Assembly: GCA_030770535.1 (NCBI GenBank)
Contig: JASVEC010000049.1
Span: 62,001-126,000, forward strand
Length of the DNA: 64,000 bases
Origin: Batkoa obscura
Lineage: Eukaryota > Entomophthoromycota > Entomophthoromycetes > Entomophthorales > Batkoaceae
Direction of reading: 5' to 3'
The notes under the pieces: model-generated
What the model was told of the DNA's origin: nothing
The model's database searches: none
Seen by the model: only the letters and a program-made list of their open reading frames with translations
Program-made: the position numbers and the translations under genes
In this document: positions 33,788-45,852 of the stretch, in pieces
Layout of the letters: each line of letters begins with the position of its first letter
Numbering within the stretch: the stretch's first letter is position 1

Positions 33788-36108
33788 ATGTCTGAAGAAA
33801 ATAATAAAGATTCGAGTCCATTAAATGAGGGGATAAACCCTTTTGAAGATATGTCTAGTTCACTATCACAAATAAAATTAGATACAGAGTGGACACAAAA
33901 CAATACGGAGAAACCAAAAATACTATCATCGCCACCAAGTGAAAGCTCATTAAAATCAAGTAGTAGGATTACGATAAAATCAGTATCTTTATCTTCTCCA
34001 GATCCTTTATTTGCGCTTTTACCACCAAGTTCAAGAGCAACAAGGTCAACGCCTTCGATCTCAAAAAAAGGTTCCATTACTACTATTCCAACTAATGAAG
34101 TTAAATTAGAATCTAACGAAGTACTGAATAAGCCAAAAGATAACTTGGTGAAGGAGACTAACCCTAATCCAGAAGGTAAACAATTGAATTTTTTTAAAAT
34201 CTAGGATTAAATTTTTATCCTAACAAATAGTAAGTGAAGATGATTTGCCTTTGATAAACGGCATCAAAAAAAGCATAAGCTATACAACACCTTTACAACC
34301 TTTAACTAATAATGAGGAAACGTTTAAAATACCACCAAAGGGAATACTACCCGTGTTTAATATCTCTATCTCCAACCCTCGTAAAGTTAACGACGCTCTC
34401 AATCCATATACAATGTATAGAATTAGTACTTGGGTAATTAAAATTTATAAGATTATTAAGACATTTTTTAATTCGATTTTAGACTAATTCTACAGCGTAT
34501 AAAAAGAAAGAGTTTGCAGTAGAAAGAAGGTTCCGAGATTTTTTGTGGTTGTATGAGCAGTTGAGTTCCAATAATCAAGGTATTATTGTACCACCACCTC
34601 CAGAAAAAAATGCTATAGGTAAATATCACAATTTAATAATTGACTGCTTAGTTGAAATATTGATAACCATGCATATAAGATTTGAATTAAACATTTTAAA
34701 ATAGGAAGGTTTCAAGATGATTTTGTAGAAAGTAGAAGAAGATCTTTGGAAATTATGCTTAAAAAGATTACAGCTCATCCTTTACTTTATGGAGATCCAG
34801 ATATTAAATTCTTTTTAGAGTCTGAAAGTTTTGCTATTGAAGTAAGTTAGCTATGGTTTAAAAATGTAGCGTTACTACTGTTAGGCCGTATTTTCAAACT
34901 AACTTATTAAAATTGTAAATTAGGTGGTACAAAGAAAAAAAGAAACTTCAAAAGGTTTGTTTAAAATCTTTGGTGATGCTGTTTCTAATGCTACCGCTTC
35001 TTTTACTAAATTTTCTGAACCTGATGAGGTAAGTTCTAGTTTTGTTATGATAAATAGATGAATCCTAAACTTTTAAAGTGGTTTGAATCAAGAAAGTATC
35101 AAGTTGATCAACTTGAGGTACAATTAAAAGCATTATATAAATCAGTAGAACTTGTTTCAAAGCAAAGGAAGCGTAAGTTTTATTTAGGTTTTATTTAGGT
35201 TTTATTTATTATAGCAATATAAAATAGATCTTGGGGATGATCATCTTGATTTTGGGGAAGCGTTGGTAGCACTTGCTAGCGCTGAAGTAAACAAAGGATT
35301 ATCAAAGCATTTTCTAGAGCTTGGAAACTTACAAAAAAAATTAAAGGACATTCAAGAACTTCAATCGAAACAAGATTCGAGTACAATAGCTGCTACAGCT
35401 GAACTATACCTAAGGTCCATTGCTTCAGTTAAAGCTTGTTTTGCTTCTCGTACAAAATCTTATTCATCTTGGCAAACTTTGGAAATAGAATACGAGAAAA
35501 AGCAAACTGCTTTAATTAAAGCACAAGGTAGTAAAGCTCGTCCAGATAAATGCTCTCAGCTTCAAACAGAAGTCAATCAGGTATAAAATTTGTTAACTAT
35601 TTAATCAAAGATTATTAAGCAATGTTTATAGCTCGAGCGCAAAGTGATTGCAGCCAAAAATGAGTTTGAGGATATGTCTAAATTGGTCAAAGATGAACTT
35701 GATCGATTTGATAAAGAAAAGATTGAAGATTTTCAGGTTGGGATAGAAGAGTTTTTAGAAAAGATGATAGTGAATCAAAGAGAGATAGTTAAGTTGTGGG
35801 AAAATTTTATAAATAGTTTAAATGAAGCAAATGAAACGAATGAGACTTCTGAGATAACAAAATCAAACAATAGCAATGAGGAGACTAATGAGGAGACTAA
35901 TGAAAATCCAATGGTTTCAAATCAACCTTTAATGAACAAAATGGAATCTCCCATGAATAAAAAAAATGTTTTAGATACCTCAGGACTTCACTTTAGTAAC
36001 CCTACATCACCAGATCCACTCTCGCCTCCTAAATTATATCAGGCTGAGGACGAAAACGTGGTTCCACTCTCGCCCCCAGAAGACCCAGCCACTTCTATTT
36101 GGGGCTAA
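33788..36108 (+). CDS. VPS5: sorting nexin of the retromer (Vps5/SNX1/SNX2 type)
   Basis: PX-BAR protein that tubulates endosomes with retromer. Eight exons: 33788-34175, 34231-34433, 34483-34618, 34705-34841, 34924-35028, 35079-35172, 35228-35580 and 35632-36108, joining to 630 residues. The N-terminal ~145 residues are a disordered Ser-rich region. The PX domain follows: VFNISISNPRKVNDALNPYT, the phosphoinositide arginine motif AVERRFRDFLWLYEQL, then IIVPPPPEKNAIGRFQDDFV. The BAR domain (about 300-570) includes WFESRKYQVDQLEVQLKALY, LGDDHLDFGEALVALASAE and RTKSYSSWQTLEIEYEKKQ. Unusually, the protein runs on for ~75 residues rich in Asn, Glu, Thr and Pro, ending in DPATSIWG. Confidence 0.92.
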
Positions 36109-36430
36109 TTATTAACTAAAATAATAATAAATTGAACTCTTATTTTGAAACAAAATGATAATAATACTTGTTTTAATACAGTTTTTTTGTTCAAATAGCA
36201 TTAAGTTTACTTAGTCATGTTTTAACACTTATGCTTTACTAGTATTAAGTTATTAGTATTCCTATAGAACACCTGTCCATCTAAATAACAAAAACTTCTT
36301 TTTTTGATAAGGTTAAGTTTGACTAAAAAAGGTCATAAGAATATTTTAGCAAATCTTTTTATATGCTGATTTTACGGAGTATTGATGTACTATTTATACT
36401 TTTATTTAAGATGCTTTAATTTGAAGCTTA
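36109..36430. other. intergenic, downstream of VPS5
   Basis: AT-rich, nothing recognised. Confidence 0.4.
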
Positions 36431-37400
36431 CTAAAAAGGATTTTTTTGTAAAGTTGACATTGTATTTTTTATCATATCATAAAAGCAACCTTTATGGCTT
36501 GTATCGTTAATTGTTGAAGTAGCCTGTTCAATGATAATTTCCATACTAAATTTTATACTTGGAGGATTTAAATACAATATTAAAAATGATTTTATATAAA
36601 TTTTGATATTTGAATATGTATAGGGATGTATTTTTGTGCCTAAGAATTTTACTAACAAATTTTCCACTCAAATAGTGCTTAAAAGATGGAAAAAGTAATG
36701 GAATAAAAAAACACCCACATGTTCTGCCAGATTTAGCATATAAGAATATATTGGTAATAATTTAAATTGATGGTTAGTATCAGTTAATGCTTTTTCTGCT
36801 TCTTGAACTCCATGGACTCTTATATTGTTTATAAATATCCAAGACCTCTTTGTATTTTGGATCTTACTAATGATAGTAATCAATTCTTTAAATATGGCAA
36901 ATTTTTCAACTTTATACACATCAGATAAGGCATAACAGAGTATGCCTCTCCAAGAGACTGTAAGTATTGATGTTTGTTTTGTGCCTTTTGTATTCGGAAT
37001 AGTTACAAGCGTCTTCTTTCCACTTAAAAGTCGGATTTTTGTTTTATTTAAATGATAATTGAAACCTGATTCATGAATAAATATGTAATTCTCGCTATTA
37101 TTAGTATAATATTGGATAAAACTTATAGCATACTCTGCTCTTTTAAGTATAGCTGATTTTTCATTTACTTTATCTAATGCGTAACTCGGATTTTTGAGAG
37201 TCACTTTCAACAACTTTAACGCTTCACCCACCAAGGGCAATCCTAACTTGACATGTGTTCGATTATACGATTCTTTTTATTCTCTTTAAAGTATAATTAT
37301 TAGTTTCTTTAAGAATTCTATCAAGCTCAGCGATTAGTTGTTCGGTTAAAATTACATCAAGCTGTATTCTTCATCTTCCATTTTTATAATCTCATTTGGT
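36431..37400 (-). pseudogene. dead Tc1/mariner-type transposase, split by a MITE
   Basis: Frames 37240-36720 and 36617-36431 are two parts of one transposase of the IS630/Tc1/mariner superfamily. The N-terminal helix-turn-helix lies upstream near 37390-37240 in shifted frames (LTEQLIAELDRILKETNNYT, RTHVKLGLPLVGEALKLL). Catalytic blocks: YIFIHESGFNYHLNK has His where the first Asp belongs; WIFINNIRVHG has Asn where the second Asp belongs; LPIYSYMLNLAEHV keeps the third acid (Glu). A MITE sits right after that Glu. The tail (SNIKIYIKSF..., IKNTMSTLQKNPF) follows on its other side. Lost acids, frame changes and an insertion all say it is inactive. Confidence 0.85.
36618..36720 (-). mobile_element. 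MITE copy 19, inside the Tc1/mariner transposase
   Basis: Ends GTATAGGGATGT and ACACCCACAT; core CTCAAATAGTGCTTAAAAGA. Both sides code for adjacent parts of one protein, so this is a certain insertion. Confidence 0.85.
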
Positions 37401-38535
37401 CATTTTTTTTCTTTTCAAACGCCATTTCTCTATTCTAATAGTTAATGTATATCTGCCTTGGTTTGTTTTCTACAACTATCTATTGATCATCCATTGATAG
37501 CAACAAAGTCTTCTTAGTTTTATCACTTATTTTGCTATCCGCTTCAAGTCTTTGAGTATTGCACGTTTCACTGCCTTCCTGGATGCTTATATCATAGCTA
37601 TTTTCAGCATATATTTTATCGCTACTCCAAGCATCCATTTCATCATTGCTTTAGATATTTGATTTTTCTATATCTGTACTTTTTTTAGTCTTTTCCTTTC
37701 TTCACTAACGATAAATCCTGCATTATCATATTTTATGTACATTTATTTCGCGGCCTCCTCTATAGACTTTCCTTTATTAAACACTAGGTCCGATAACGCC
37801 TTTTTAGAAGTACTATTTATCTTAGCATTAGATTTTGTGAAAAACTTTTTAGTTTGTCATCTTCCACATTTGTTTTGCCTGAATTCACTTCTTATTTTGA
37901 CCTTCTTCTTTCTAATTTGACATATTCGATTGCACTCTCATAGTTTATGGATAGCTATTCCGATGCAGCTTTTATAGACCTTCCCTGGTTAATTACAAAA
38001 TCCTATAAAGTTTCTTTAGTTTTATTGCTTATTTTGCTACAGGTTTTAGGATCGAGATTCTCTAATTTGATAGCTCCTTGTGAATTTATTTTCCCTGCTT
38101 CTTTAAGCTTTTTTAATCTCTTTCTTTCATTACAAACAATAGCTTTTACAGATCCTGAATTGACTAGCAATTGCTCTGTTGCTTCTTTTATTGGTTTTTT
38201 TTATTAAACATCAGCTCTAATAAAACCTCCTTATCATGTTTGCTTATTTTTACACGCTTTCTATAGTTATTATCTCTTAGCTTATATTTGCTTTATGTAT
38301 TTATTCCATTAACCCCTTATGTATTTAATGCTATTTACCTTGAGGATTCTTCCAAGCTCCTTCTTTCTCCAAACATGATGCATAATGTAGTCTTACAGTT
38401 AATGAATAAATCCTCTGCTATTTTCTTTATTGTTTTTTTTGATCCGGCATTAGATCCAATAAAGGCACTTTAGTGTCTTCACTTATTTTGGTATGGCTTC
38501 TATGATCACTGCCTTTTAACTTGGTATCATAATCT
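37400..38535 (-). pseudogene. array of helix-turn-helix-like modules upstream of the transposase
   Basis: Minus-strand translation, with several stops and frame changes, gives about five related modules of 45-60 residues. Approximate positions: 38530-38341 (TKVPLLDLMPDQKKTIKKIA), 38282-38089 (KEVLLELMFNKK..IKEATE..LLVN, ERKRLKKLKEAGK), 38050-37893 (TKETL.DFVINQGRSIKAASE, ERRRSK), 37830-37680 (SKKALSDLVFNKGKSIEEAAK, ERKRLKK) and a worn one at 37545-37400 (SDKTKKTLLLSMDDQ). The shared pattern is S-TK-LL-hydrophobic, NQGKSIKEAAE, INY, ERKRLKK, which resembles the DNA-binding half of mariner-like transposases. It may be the multiplied N-terminus of the dead transposase next to it or a separate element. 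Confidence 0.55.
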
Positions 38536-39284
38536 AAAAATTAAACGTTTAAAATAGTATATAGCTGATTTAGTTAAAATAAATTTTAATCACTTAAACT
38601 AGTTTAATATTTATTTTTTTATTGTGTTAACATCAAATAAATCAGCTACAAACACTTATTTAAAGGAAATCTCAAAGAGTCTAATTTAATTTCATTCTTA
38701 CTTTGTAATAAAACAGATTTACCAAAAGCTTTTTAAACAAATTTTACTATAATCCTTCTATGTTTTGGCTTTTGTTTAAGTATAGATGACAAATGAATTG
38801 TAACTTGAGTTTTGAAAAAAGCGTTTTATATATGCATTTGTTTGAAAAGTATTGAAAAGTATAGCTATTTTTTTTCTAATAGTAAAACTTTAGAAAACGC
38901 TAATTTATTTTATAGTCTACTTTTTGTACCAAGTTTAATTATAAAGAAAGGTTAAAAAGTTAATTAAAAAATTAACTTAAAATTTTATTAATAGCTTTTT
39001 CACTCATAATACTCAAAAAACAGAAAAAGTGATAATTAAAAAGAGCGCCCTTATACATAAAAAAATATATAAATAAAAAAATGCATATTTATATATTAAA
39101 TAGTTTAGAGTTATTAGCTTATATGAATTTTTTTAATAAGCTATAATTAACTTAAAATTAACATTTTTTTGTATCTAAAAATCATAAATAGTTATTTAAA
39201 GCTTTTTATTATAAAGTAAGTAGCTTAGTTTTTTTAAATAATCAAAAATATTAAAAATTCTATAATAAAAAATCAAAAAAACAT
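38536..39284. other. AT-rich gap with a worn MITE
   Basis: About 38985-39055 resembles a MITE on the minus strand (AGCTTTTTCACTCATAATACT, GCGCCCTTA) but is too worn for firm ends. Otherwise empty. Confidence 0.35.
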
Positions 39285-39706
39285 TGTGAAATATTGCTTT
39301 GTCAGCTCTGTGATTGATTATAATATAACAGTTACTTGAGTTATGTTCTCAAGTTCAAAGATAATCAGTTTAAAGCCCTTTATTTTGATTTGCTATGAGA
39401 ATTTCTAGATTCATCCCAAAGAATGTTATCCTCTCGTTTTGATATCTATACTTGTTGGAGTATAAGAGATTTTAGGACATAATAACTTGAGGCTTTTTAA
39501 CTGAATTATTCTCTGATATTGTATCTTTAATATAGCCACTAAATCCTTGTACTAATATTATATGTAGATTTTACAGTAATATTGTTTACTCTATTTATCT
39601 TATATAGCCCATAGCCTATCAAGTGCTATTCTTCACAATTCAAGTCTATCTTAATTACATAAACTAAGACCCTTCAACTCCAACCACTGAGTACCAGATC
39701 TCAGAA
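39285..39706 (+). mobile_element. solo LTR 6 (423-bp class)
   Basis: LTR fossil, TGTGAAATATTGC start, worn 3' end. Closest in build to LTR 2 and clearly older than LTRs 1, 4b, 5 and 7. No internal region attached. Confidence 0.75.
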
Positions 39707-40912
39707 TAAAAACTTTAAAATATAATTACAAAGTATATTATTAAGATGTAATTTTTTTAAAATTCAATAATAATTTTTCTGTTCAAGTAATTTTTATTTA
39801 TTAACTAGCTATAAGTTGAAAAATCTTAATTTTTATAACAGAAATAAACTTAAATTAGTAAAAATAATATATAATAAGATAAAAAATATTACTATTATAA
39901 TTTATATAAAATTCCATAAGATTTAATAGTTTTATTAAAGGATATAATATTAGGAAATAATTTAATAAAAAGCTTTAAAGCGTTATACTAAGGAAAGATT
40001 ATATTCCAACTAGGTAGCTATATACACAAAACATGATAATATTTTTTATAATTAAATAATACAAATTTTTATAGCAAATTTAAATAAAAAAAGTTTAAAT
40101 TAACTATATCTGACTTAAAAATACGATAATTTTTAACAACAATCATTTGAAGTTAATTAAACAAATCATAAAGCTGTAATTAGTTTTATAAACAATTTAA
40201 ATAATTATTGTATTATATCAATTATAAAGCTAATAGATTTAATAGATTTAATTTTCCTTTAATTTCTAATTTTCAGCTTTTTATAATTAATTTAAAATAA
40301 TGAAGCTTTAAGTACTAAATTTTATATAATATAATGATAATATTTATTTGAATAAATCAATATTAATTAATTTAATTTAAGAATAGATATTAATATTTTG
40401 GAACTTTTTATTTTAATTTTTATTTTACTAATTTTTTCATAATTAGCTCTAAAAAAATCAAAAATAAATCCAAAAGATAGCCCAACCTTTATTTTATATA
40501 TGATCTTGAATGAAACTCTTTTTTAATTTTTTTCTATATTTTTATAATATAAAGTTTTAACTAAGTTGTTCTGAAAGCTGTGAACTTAATTAATTAATGG
40601 TATTCTATTTAAAGTAATAAAAATATATTTGTTTTTTAAATTTTAATATAATATTAATAATTTATGCAAAAAAGCTTTATCTTTTATTAGTAAAGGTGCT
40701 CAATTTTGTAAACTTTTCGACTTCCCCTTGTATAACAAACAGATAAAACTTGATTTTACAAATAAAATTTTGTCTTATTATCTTAATAACTTCCAAAATA
40801 ATAAAATTTAAAGCTATTGTGGCTAATAAATTGGATAGTGTTTTGCTGTATAAAATATTATATAAAATTACTTAAAAACGTGGCAAGTTAAGAGCTTTTA
40901 AAATTTATTATA
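39707..40912. other. very AT-rich gene-free stretch
   Basis: About 1.2 kb with no open frame of note and no recognised repeat. Confidence 0.4.
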
Positions 40913-41018
40913 ATATGGGGATGTTTCTTTGATTTCATTACTTTCTCCATTTTTTAAGCGCTATTTGAATGGAAGGATTGTTAGTAAAATTCTCAAACAA
41001 AAAAATACATCCCCATAT
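40913..41018 (+). mobile_element. MITE copy 20
   Basis: Ends ATATGGGGATGT and CATCCCCATAT, a near-perfect copy, 208 bases before the start of the L1-domain gene. Confidence 0.9.
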
Positions 41019-41225
41019 ACAAGTGCTATTGGCTCTGTGTTTTGTTCGCATTTTGAAGGATAAATATTTAAAAAAGTTCAACCCGAATTAAAAACTATTT
41101 ATAAAATTTTATCCTCATAATTTATTTGTGCAAAAATTTCCAAATTATTGTCCCAATACTTGATTAAATGATCCGAGATTTGGACTTAAATTAAGTTCGA
41201 ATTTTCAAAAAAAGAGTTTTTCAAA

Positions 41226-42459
41226 ATGGAATTAGAAAAAGCTCAAGTAAACTAATTAAATAGAATAAAACGATAGTGGCTAACTAATAAATTAGATACA
41301 AAAAGCAGTTAACGCATTAAATGAATATTTAAAAACCAAGGATAATGATACCAATCTATTAAAAGATTTAGAATCCTTTTCTTTATTAATTTCTTTAAAC
41401 TACATACCCGATAAAACGTATTCCCCTCAATTCATGTAAGTTTTAATCAGTGTTATCAATTTAATTCGACCTAATATAGATTTAGTGATTTACCACATCC
41501 TATATATAATGAAGATGCTTCTATCTGTATCATAACTAAAACCATCAGTAAAGAGGAAACAGACTCCTTAACCAATATGAAAATTTCTGGAGTTAATGAA
41601 GTAACTAACTTTTTCCTTATTATTTAAAAGTTAAATCAATTTTTAGATTGTTTCTATAGATGATCTTAAGCAAAAATACAAAACCTTTGAAGCAAAGCGT
41701 AACTTATGCCAAACTCACGACTTATTTTTAGCAGACGATAAGGTGTTACCTTTGTTACCAAGTTACCTTGGAAAAACTTTTTTCAAAAATAGAAAGTAGA
41801 AGCTTTACCTATATGTAAATTAACCTTGTTAACCTTTATATTAGACTACCAGCCCCAATTCGTATAAATAGCAATTTAAAATTCCAAGTCGAAAAAGGAT
41901 TGAAGAAGTGCAGCGTTTACCTTCCAACTGGAAATTTATTGTAAGTTATTTGATTGTATTTTAAATTTATAAGCTCAATTACTTTAGACAACTTAAAATT
42001 GGCACTGAGAAATTAACTACTAGTCAGCTTGTGGAAAATATAGAAACTGCTATTCGATCGGTAACAAAATATTTTTCTAACAATATGGACTCAGTCCAGT
42101 CAATTTCCGTCAAAGTAGCTGATTCTCCTGGTCTTCCAATTTATGGTAAAATACAAAACGCTTTTGACTTGGAAGAGGCAAAAAAAGAAAGCTCAAATGA
42201 AGCAGTAAGCAGTAGTGAGGAAGAAGAAACAACAGAAACTCAAACCAAAGAAGAAATTAAAAAGGAGGTCACAAAAGAAGCTAAAAAAGAGACCAAAAAA
42301 GTAGTAAAAGAAGATGCTAAGGAAGAGATTAAAGAACAAGTTAAAGCTAAATCTAACAATGGCATCAAAGCTGGTAATGGCAAAAAGATTACTCAGAAGA
42401 AACCAAGTACTGAACAAGTTGGTAAACAGACAAGGAAGAAAAGTAAGAAAGGGGAATAA
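41226..42459 (+). CDS. ribosomal L1-domain ribosome biogenesis factor (RSL1D1/Cic1/Utp30 type)
   Basis: Nucleolar pre-ribosome protein family with a ribosomal L1 fold. Six exons: 41226-41246 (seven codons only), 41296-41435, 41480-41600, 41647-41795, 41845-41940 and 41988-42459, joining to 332 residues. The L1-like domain shows FSDLPHPIYNEDASICIITK, then TFEAKRNLCQTHDLFLADDK, VLPLLPSYLGKTFFKNRKLP and KIGTEKLTTSQLVENIETAI. The C-terminal ~90 residues are alternating Glu and Lys, a nucleolar-type tail. The donor after exon 4 is GTAGAA rather than GTAAGT, but only this site keeps the frame across KNRK-LPAPIR. Whether it is the Cic1 or the Utp30 orthologue is not decidable by eye. Confidence 0.85.
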
Positions 42460-42666
42460 TGGTCCATAATTGAAATAAAAGGATATTTATAGATTTACCA
42501 CGTTTCGTACCAATAAATAGATTATTTGAAAGATTTATTTATTATTTATTTAGTAATTATTAGTATTAGCATTCAAATATATATATGTATATTTTATTTC
42601 GATCCTGTATTTAAGATTTTTAAATGGAAAAACTATACTTAAGATTATTTTTTATTATCAGTTTAT
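42460..42666. other. 3' flank of the L1-domain gene
   Basis: AT-rich, nothing recognised. Confidence 0.35.
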
Positions 42667-42775
42667 ATATGGGAGTGTTTTTTTTTTATTTCATTACTTT
42701 TTCCATTTTTTAAGCGCTATTTAGATAGAAAAACTTACTAGTAAAATTCTTAAACAAAAAAACACGTCCTCATAT
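42667..42775 (+). mobile_element. MITE copy 21
   Basis: Ends ATATGGGAGTG and ACGTCCTCATAT; core TTAAGCGCTATTTAGATAG. Confidence 0.85.
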
Positions 42776-43054
42776 GCTTGATTTATAAACCTTGATTTTC
42801 ATTTAAACAAAAATGAAAGATATTTCGAAGTTTATTAGTAAGTTTTATAGTAAACAAAAAGTAGCAGTTTAAGCTTTTAAACATTATAAAATATATAAAT
42901 ATATCAAACACCATTATTTAACTAAAATTTAGTTCTATGAGAATCTAATCTTATAAATTTTATTTAAAACATAATGATAGATTTATGTAGTGGGAAAAGG
43001 GAGTGTATAAAAACAAAAGATGATTTTACAATCTAAAATTTTTATAAAAGATCC

Positions 43055-45852
43055 TTATTTAGCACGGTTGGTCTGATTGAAATTGCGGCGAGGCTTATTA
43101 GAATTATACTTATGATCAATTTGCTTCTTTCCTTGAGTTTGAGTTCCTTTACGGCGATCTTGTGTATGGTATTGGGTGTCTAGCTCAGCCATCTTAGAAT
43201 CAAATCCTTTTTGATTAACTTCAACAATAGAGGTAAGCTTCTCTCCAATTAATACGCCCAATAATTGTACTTTTGAAAGCTCTTCAGAATGTAACACTAC
43301 GATGTCCCTTGATTGATCAAGTCCGGCAACTAGCTCTTCATTCCATATCATTTTACTTACAATACTAATAACCATTTGCTTACTCAATCCGAACATTTCA
43401 GAAAGTTGCTCTAAACTTAAAGTACTGTAATAAGCAGAGTAAGAAAAGAGATAAGTACGCAACCCTTCTTCCTGTATCTTGTTAGCCAATACTTGTAAAA
43501 CTTTATCTTTTTCTGGCAAAAGTTCCCATATCTTAATACTCCATACGTATTCCTTAGCTTCTTCCCAATCACCAGAAGATAATGATTTGGCTGCTGAAAT
43601 AATATGCTCACGAGTATTTTCTGGTGGTCCACAGAAAATTTGACGATTAGATTGATCTAGAAGTCTACGGAAGGCTTTGCTGATTATGTTTTTACGAGCA
43701 TCAGGATTGGAACCAGCGCGAGCCATGTTAGGGATTTCCAAAAGGAAGGAAGAGGTAAGGTAAATACATTCTAATAATTCCAAGTTGATATGTAAATGGA
43801 ATGGAAGCATCCTAAGTTTCTCTAAACGCTCCTGTTCAGTATTAGGATTATTGTGTCTTTGTTGAGTTACACCTTGTCCAAGCATTTCCTTAACTCTACC
43901 GCTGTTATAAATTTCTTGTAAACAGTTAAGAGATTCACGGATGAGGCCTTGCTTGAAAGCAGCAATACCAATTTGGACCATAGTTCTATTATATAAGATC
44001 ATTGTTGGGACATCTGCTTGATGAATAGATTCTTGGAGATGAGACATTAATAACATATCACGAGCGGTATAATAATGTCCATGGAAAGCAACATTATATA
44101 TATGATAAAGCATAGCTCGAGTACGAAGGAGGGGTTCAGCATGAGTATACATATAGGCGCATAATTGGGATATCAAATCAGATGGCTCAGAAGCAAAATC
44201 AATCTGCTTTAAGGCTAAGTTTGGAAGTTTCTTAAGAGCAATCTTTTGGATGGCACTAACTAAATTATCGGGCTTATAGTACAAATGCTCAATAACACGA
44301 GCTAAAGCACGAGTATATTCACTAGTTTGTTCTTTTGATTCAAAATATTGCTGACTACGAAGTATTAAACTGATAAGTAATGGCTCATCAGAAAGACGTT
44401 CAATGTATTCATTGGTGTGGGGATCAATATTTTGTAAAGATTTAGTAAGCTCCTCATCTAAACGCTCAATTAAAGAAATGACTGACCCTTGAATATTATT
44501 TAAATCCTAAAAACAATATTAAATTTAAGTTGAACTTATATTGTATATGTTACTTTGGTATTATCTGGATCCTCTTCATCAACATCTTCAAAGGATTCGG
44601 AAATATTGATTTCTCTTGATTCTTCAAGGATATTGAATAACAAATTGATCTCTTTTAAAGCACTATTATCATATTAGTAAAATGTTTAACAAAAGTATCA
44701 ATTAAAATTACTTTCTCCATGTATCTACTGGAGTAAAATTTCCGATTCCAGAACCATAATCAAGGCGAGATGAAATAAGGACAAATAACACTTTGATTTT
44801 ATGGCGAGGGGTAGAAGCAGCTTCAAATAATTTTTGGAGAAGACTAACTTGTTCTCCTTTATCAGTATTCTAAGTGTAATTGAAGTCAATTAAAGTCATC
44901 AAAATTTCCAATAGGATATTACCTTTTTACCACGAGCTTGTATGATTTCTTTTAATTTCTTCAAAACCATATCAGAAGTGATATCATTCTTCCTTCCACC
45001 CTTCCCTACTGAAGTAAAACCACCATCATCGCTCTCCTCGCGAGTTTCAAAAGCAACCTTTTTATTGCTAACAAAAGTTTAATTTAATTTAGTTATATTT
45101 GATAATCTTGAAACTAACCGTTTAGAGGTCTAATAAAAAGTTAATTTATAAAAAAAGTAATCAAATGCAAATTACCACTGGAGCTGGAGCTTCTGGAGCT
45201 GGTTCGTCAAGCTCACCTCCCTAACAAAATGAGAAACTTAAACTATTAGTTTAAATTTTGATTTACCTCACGAAGAATCTTGATTTGTTTTTCATAATCT
45301 CTATTATTCTTCTTTAATTTTTGCTTTAAAGAATTCATAGCTTTGGAGTTAGGTGCGTTCATTTTCTTCTTTTCTTTGGTAGCTTCATTTAGGCCATCCT
45401 CTAATATAATAAGAGCATTGAAGTAGCTCGTTGGTGGTTTAATGCTAGTTAACTTAAGCTTAGCAACCGTTTTATTCATTTTTTCATATTCTAAACCATT
45501 AGTCAAAAGCTTTAAAACTGATTTATAATATACCATTAGAACTTGAAACCCAGTCATTAATTTTTAAATAATTTTCTATGCTTTTTCGGCAAGCTTCAAT
45601 CTCATCAAATCTTTTATCTTTAGCAGACTTGACTATCTTTTTTGAGTCTTCTTCATCATCAGAATCATCATTATCATCTTTTTTGAACCATGCATTTGGT
45701 GAAGCTTCATCATCTGACTTATCTGATCCGTCTGAGTCTGATTCTTTACCTTGAGAAAAGTCATCTTGTGACATATCATCAGACATGTAGGACTCCTCAG
45801 AGGAGGAGGTTTCAGAATCGCTATCGGAATCCCCTTTAAAGAAACGAGACAT
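43055..45852 (-). CDS. NIP1: translation initiation factor eIF3 subunit c
   Basis: Core subunit of eIF3. Exons, minus strand: 45267-45852, 45176-45220, 45119-45129 (11 nt), 44923-45067, 44712-44869, 44554-44662 and 43055-44506, about 834 residues. The N-terminus is Ser/Asp-rich with acidic patches (DSDSDSETSSSEES) as in yeast Nip1 and leads to AWFKKDDND and RKSIENYLKINDW. The last exon holds most of the helical repeats and the PCI domain (FSYSAYYSTLSLEQLSEMFG, VSKMIWNEELVAGLDQ) and a basic tail. One problem: within the first exon, near 45538, the frame must slip by one base after INDWVSSSN. This is either a sequence error, a real indel or a very short (16-nt) intron. The rest is intact and surely a functional gene. 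Confidence 0.9.

Noticed and set aside
37735-38473. three plus-strand frames (37735, 37947, 38288)
   Set aside because: Shadows of the minus-strand helix-turn-helix-like modules.
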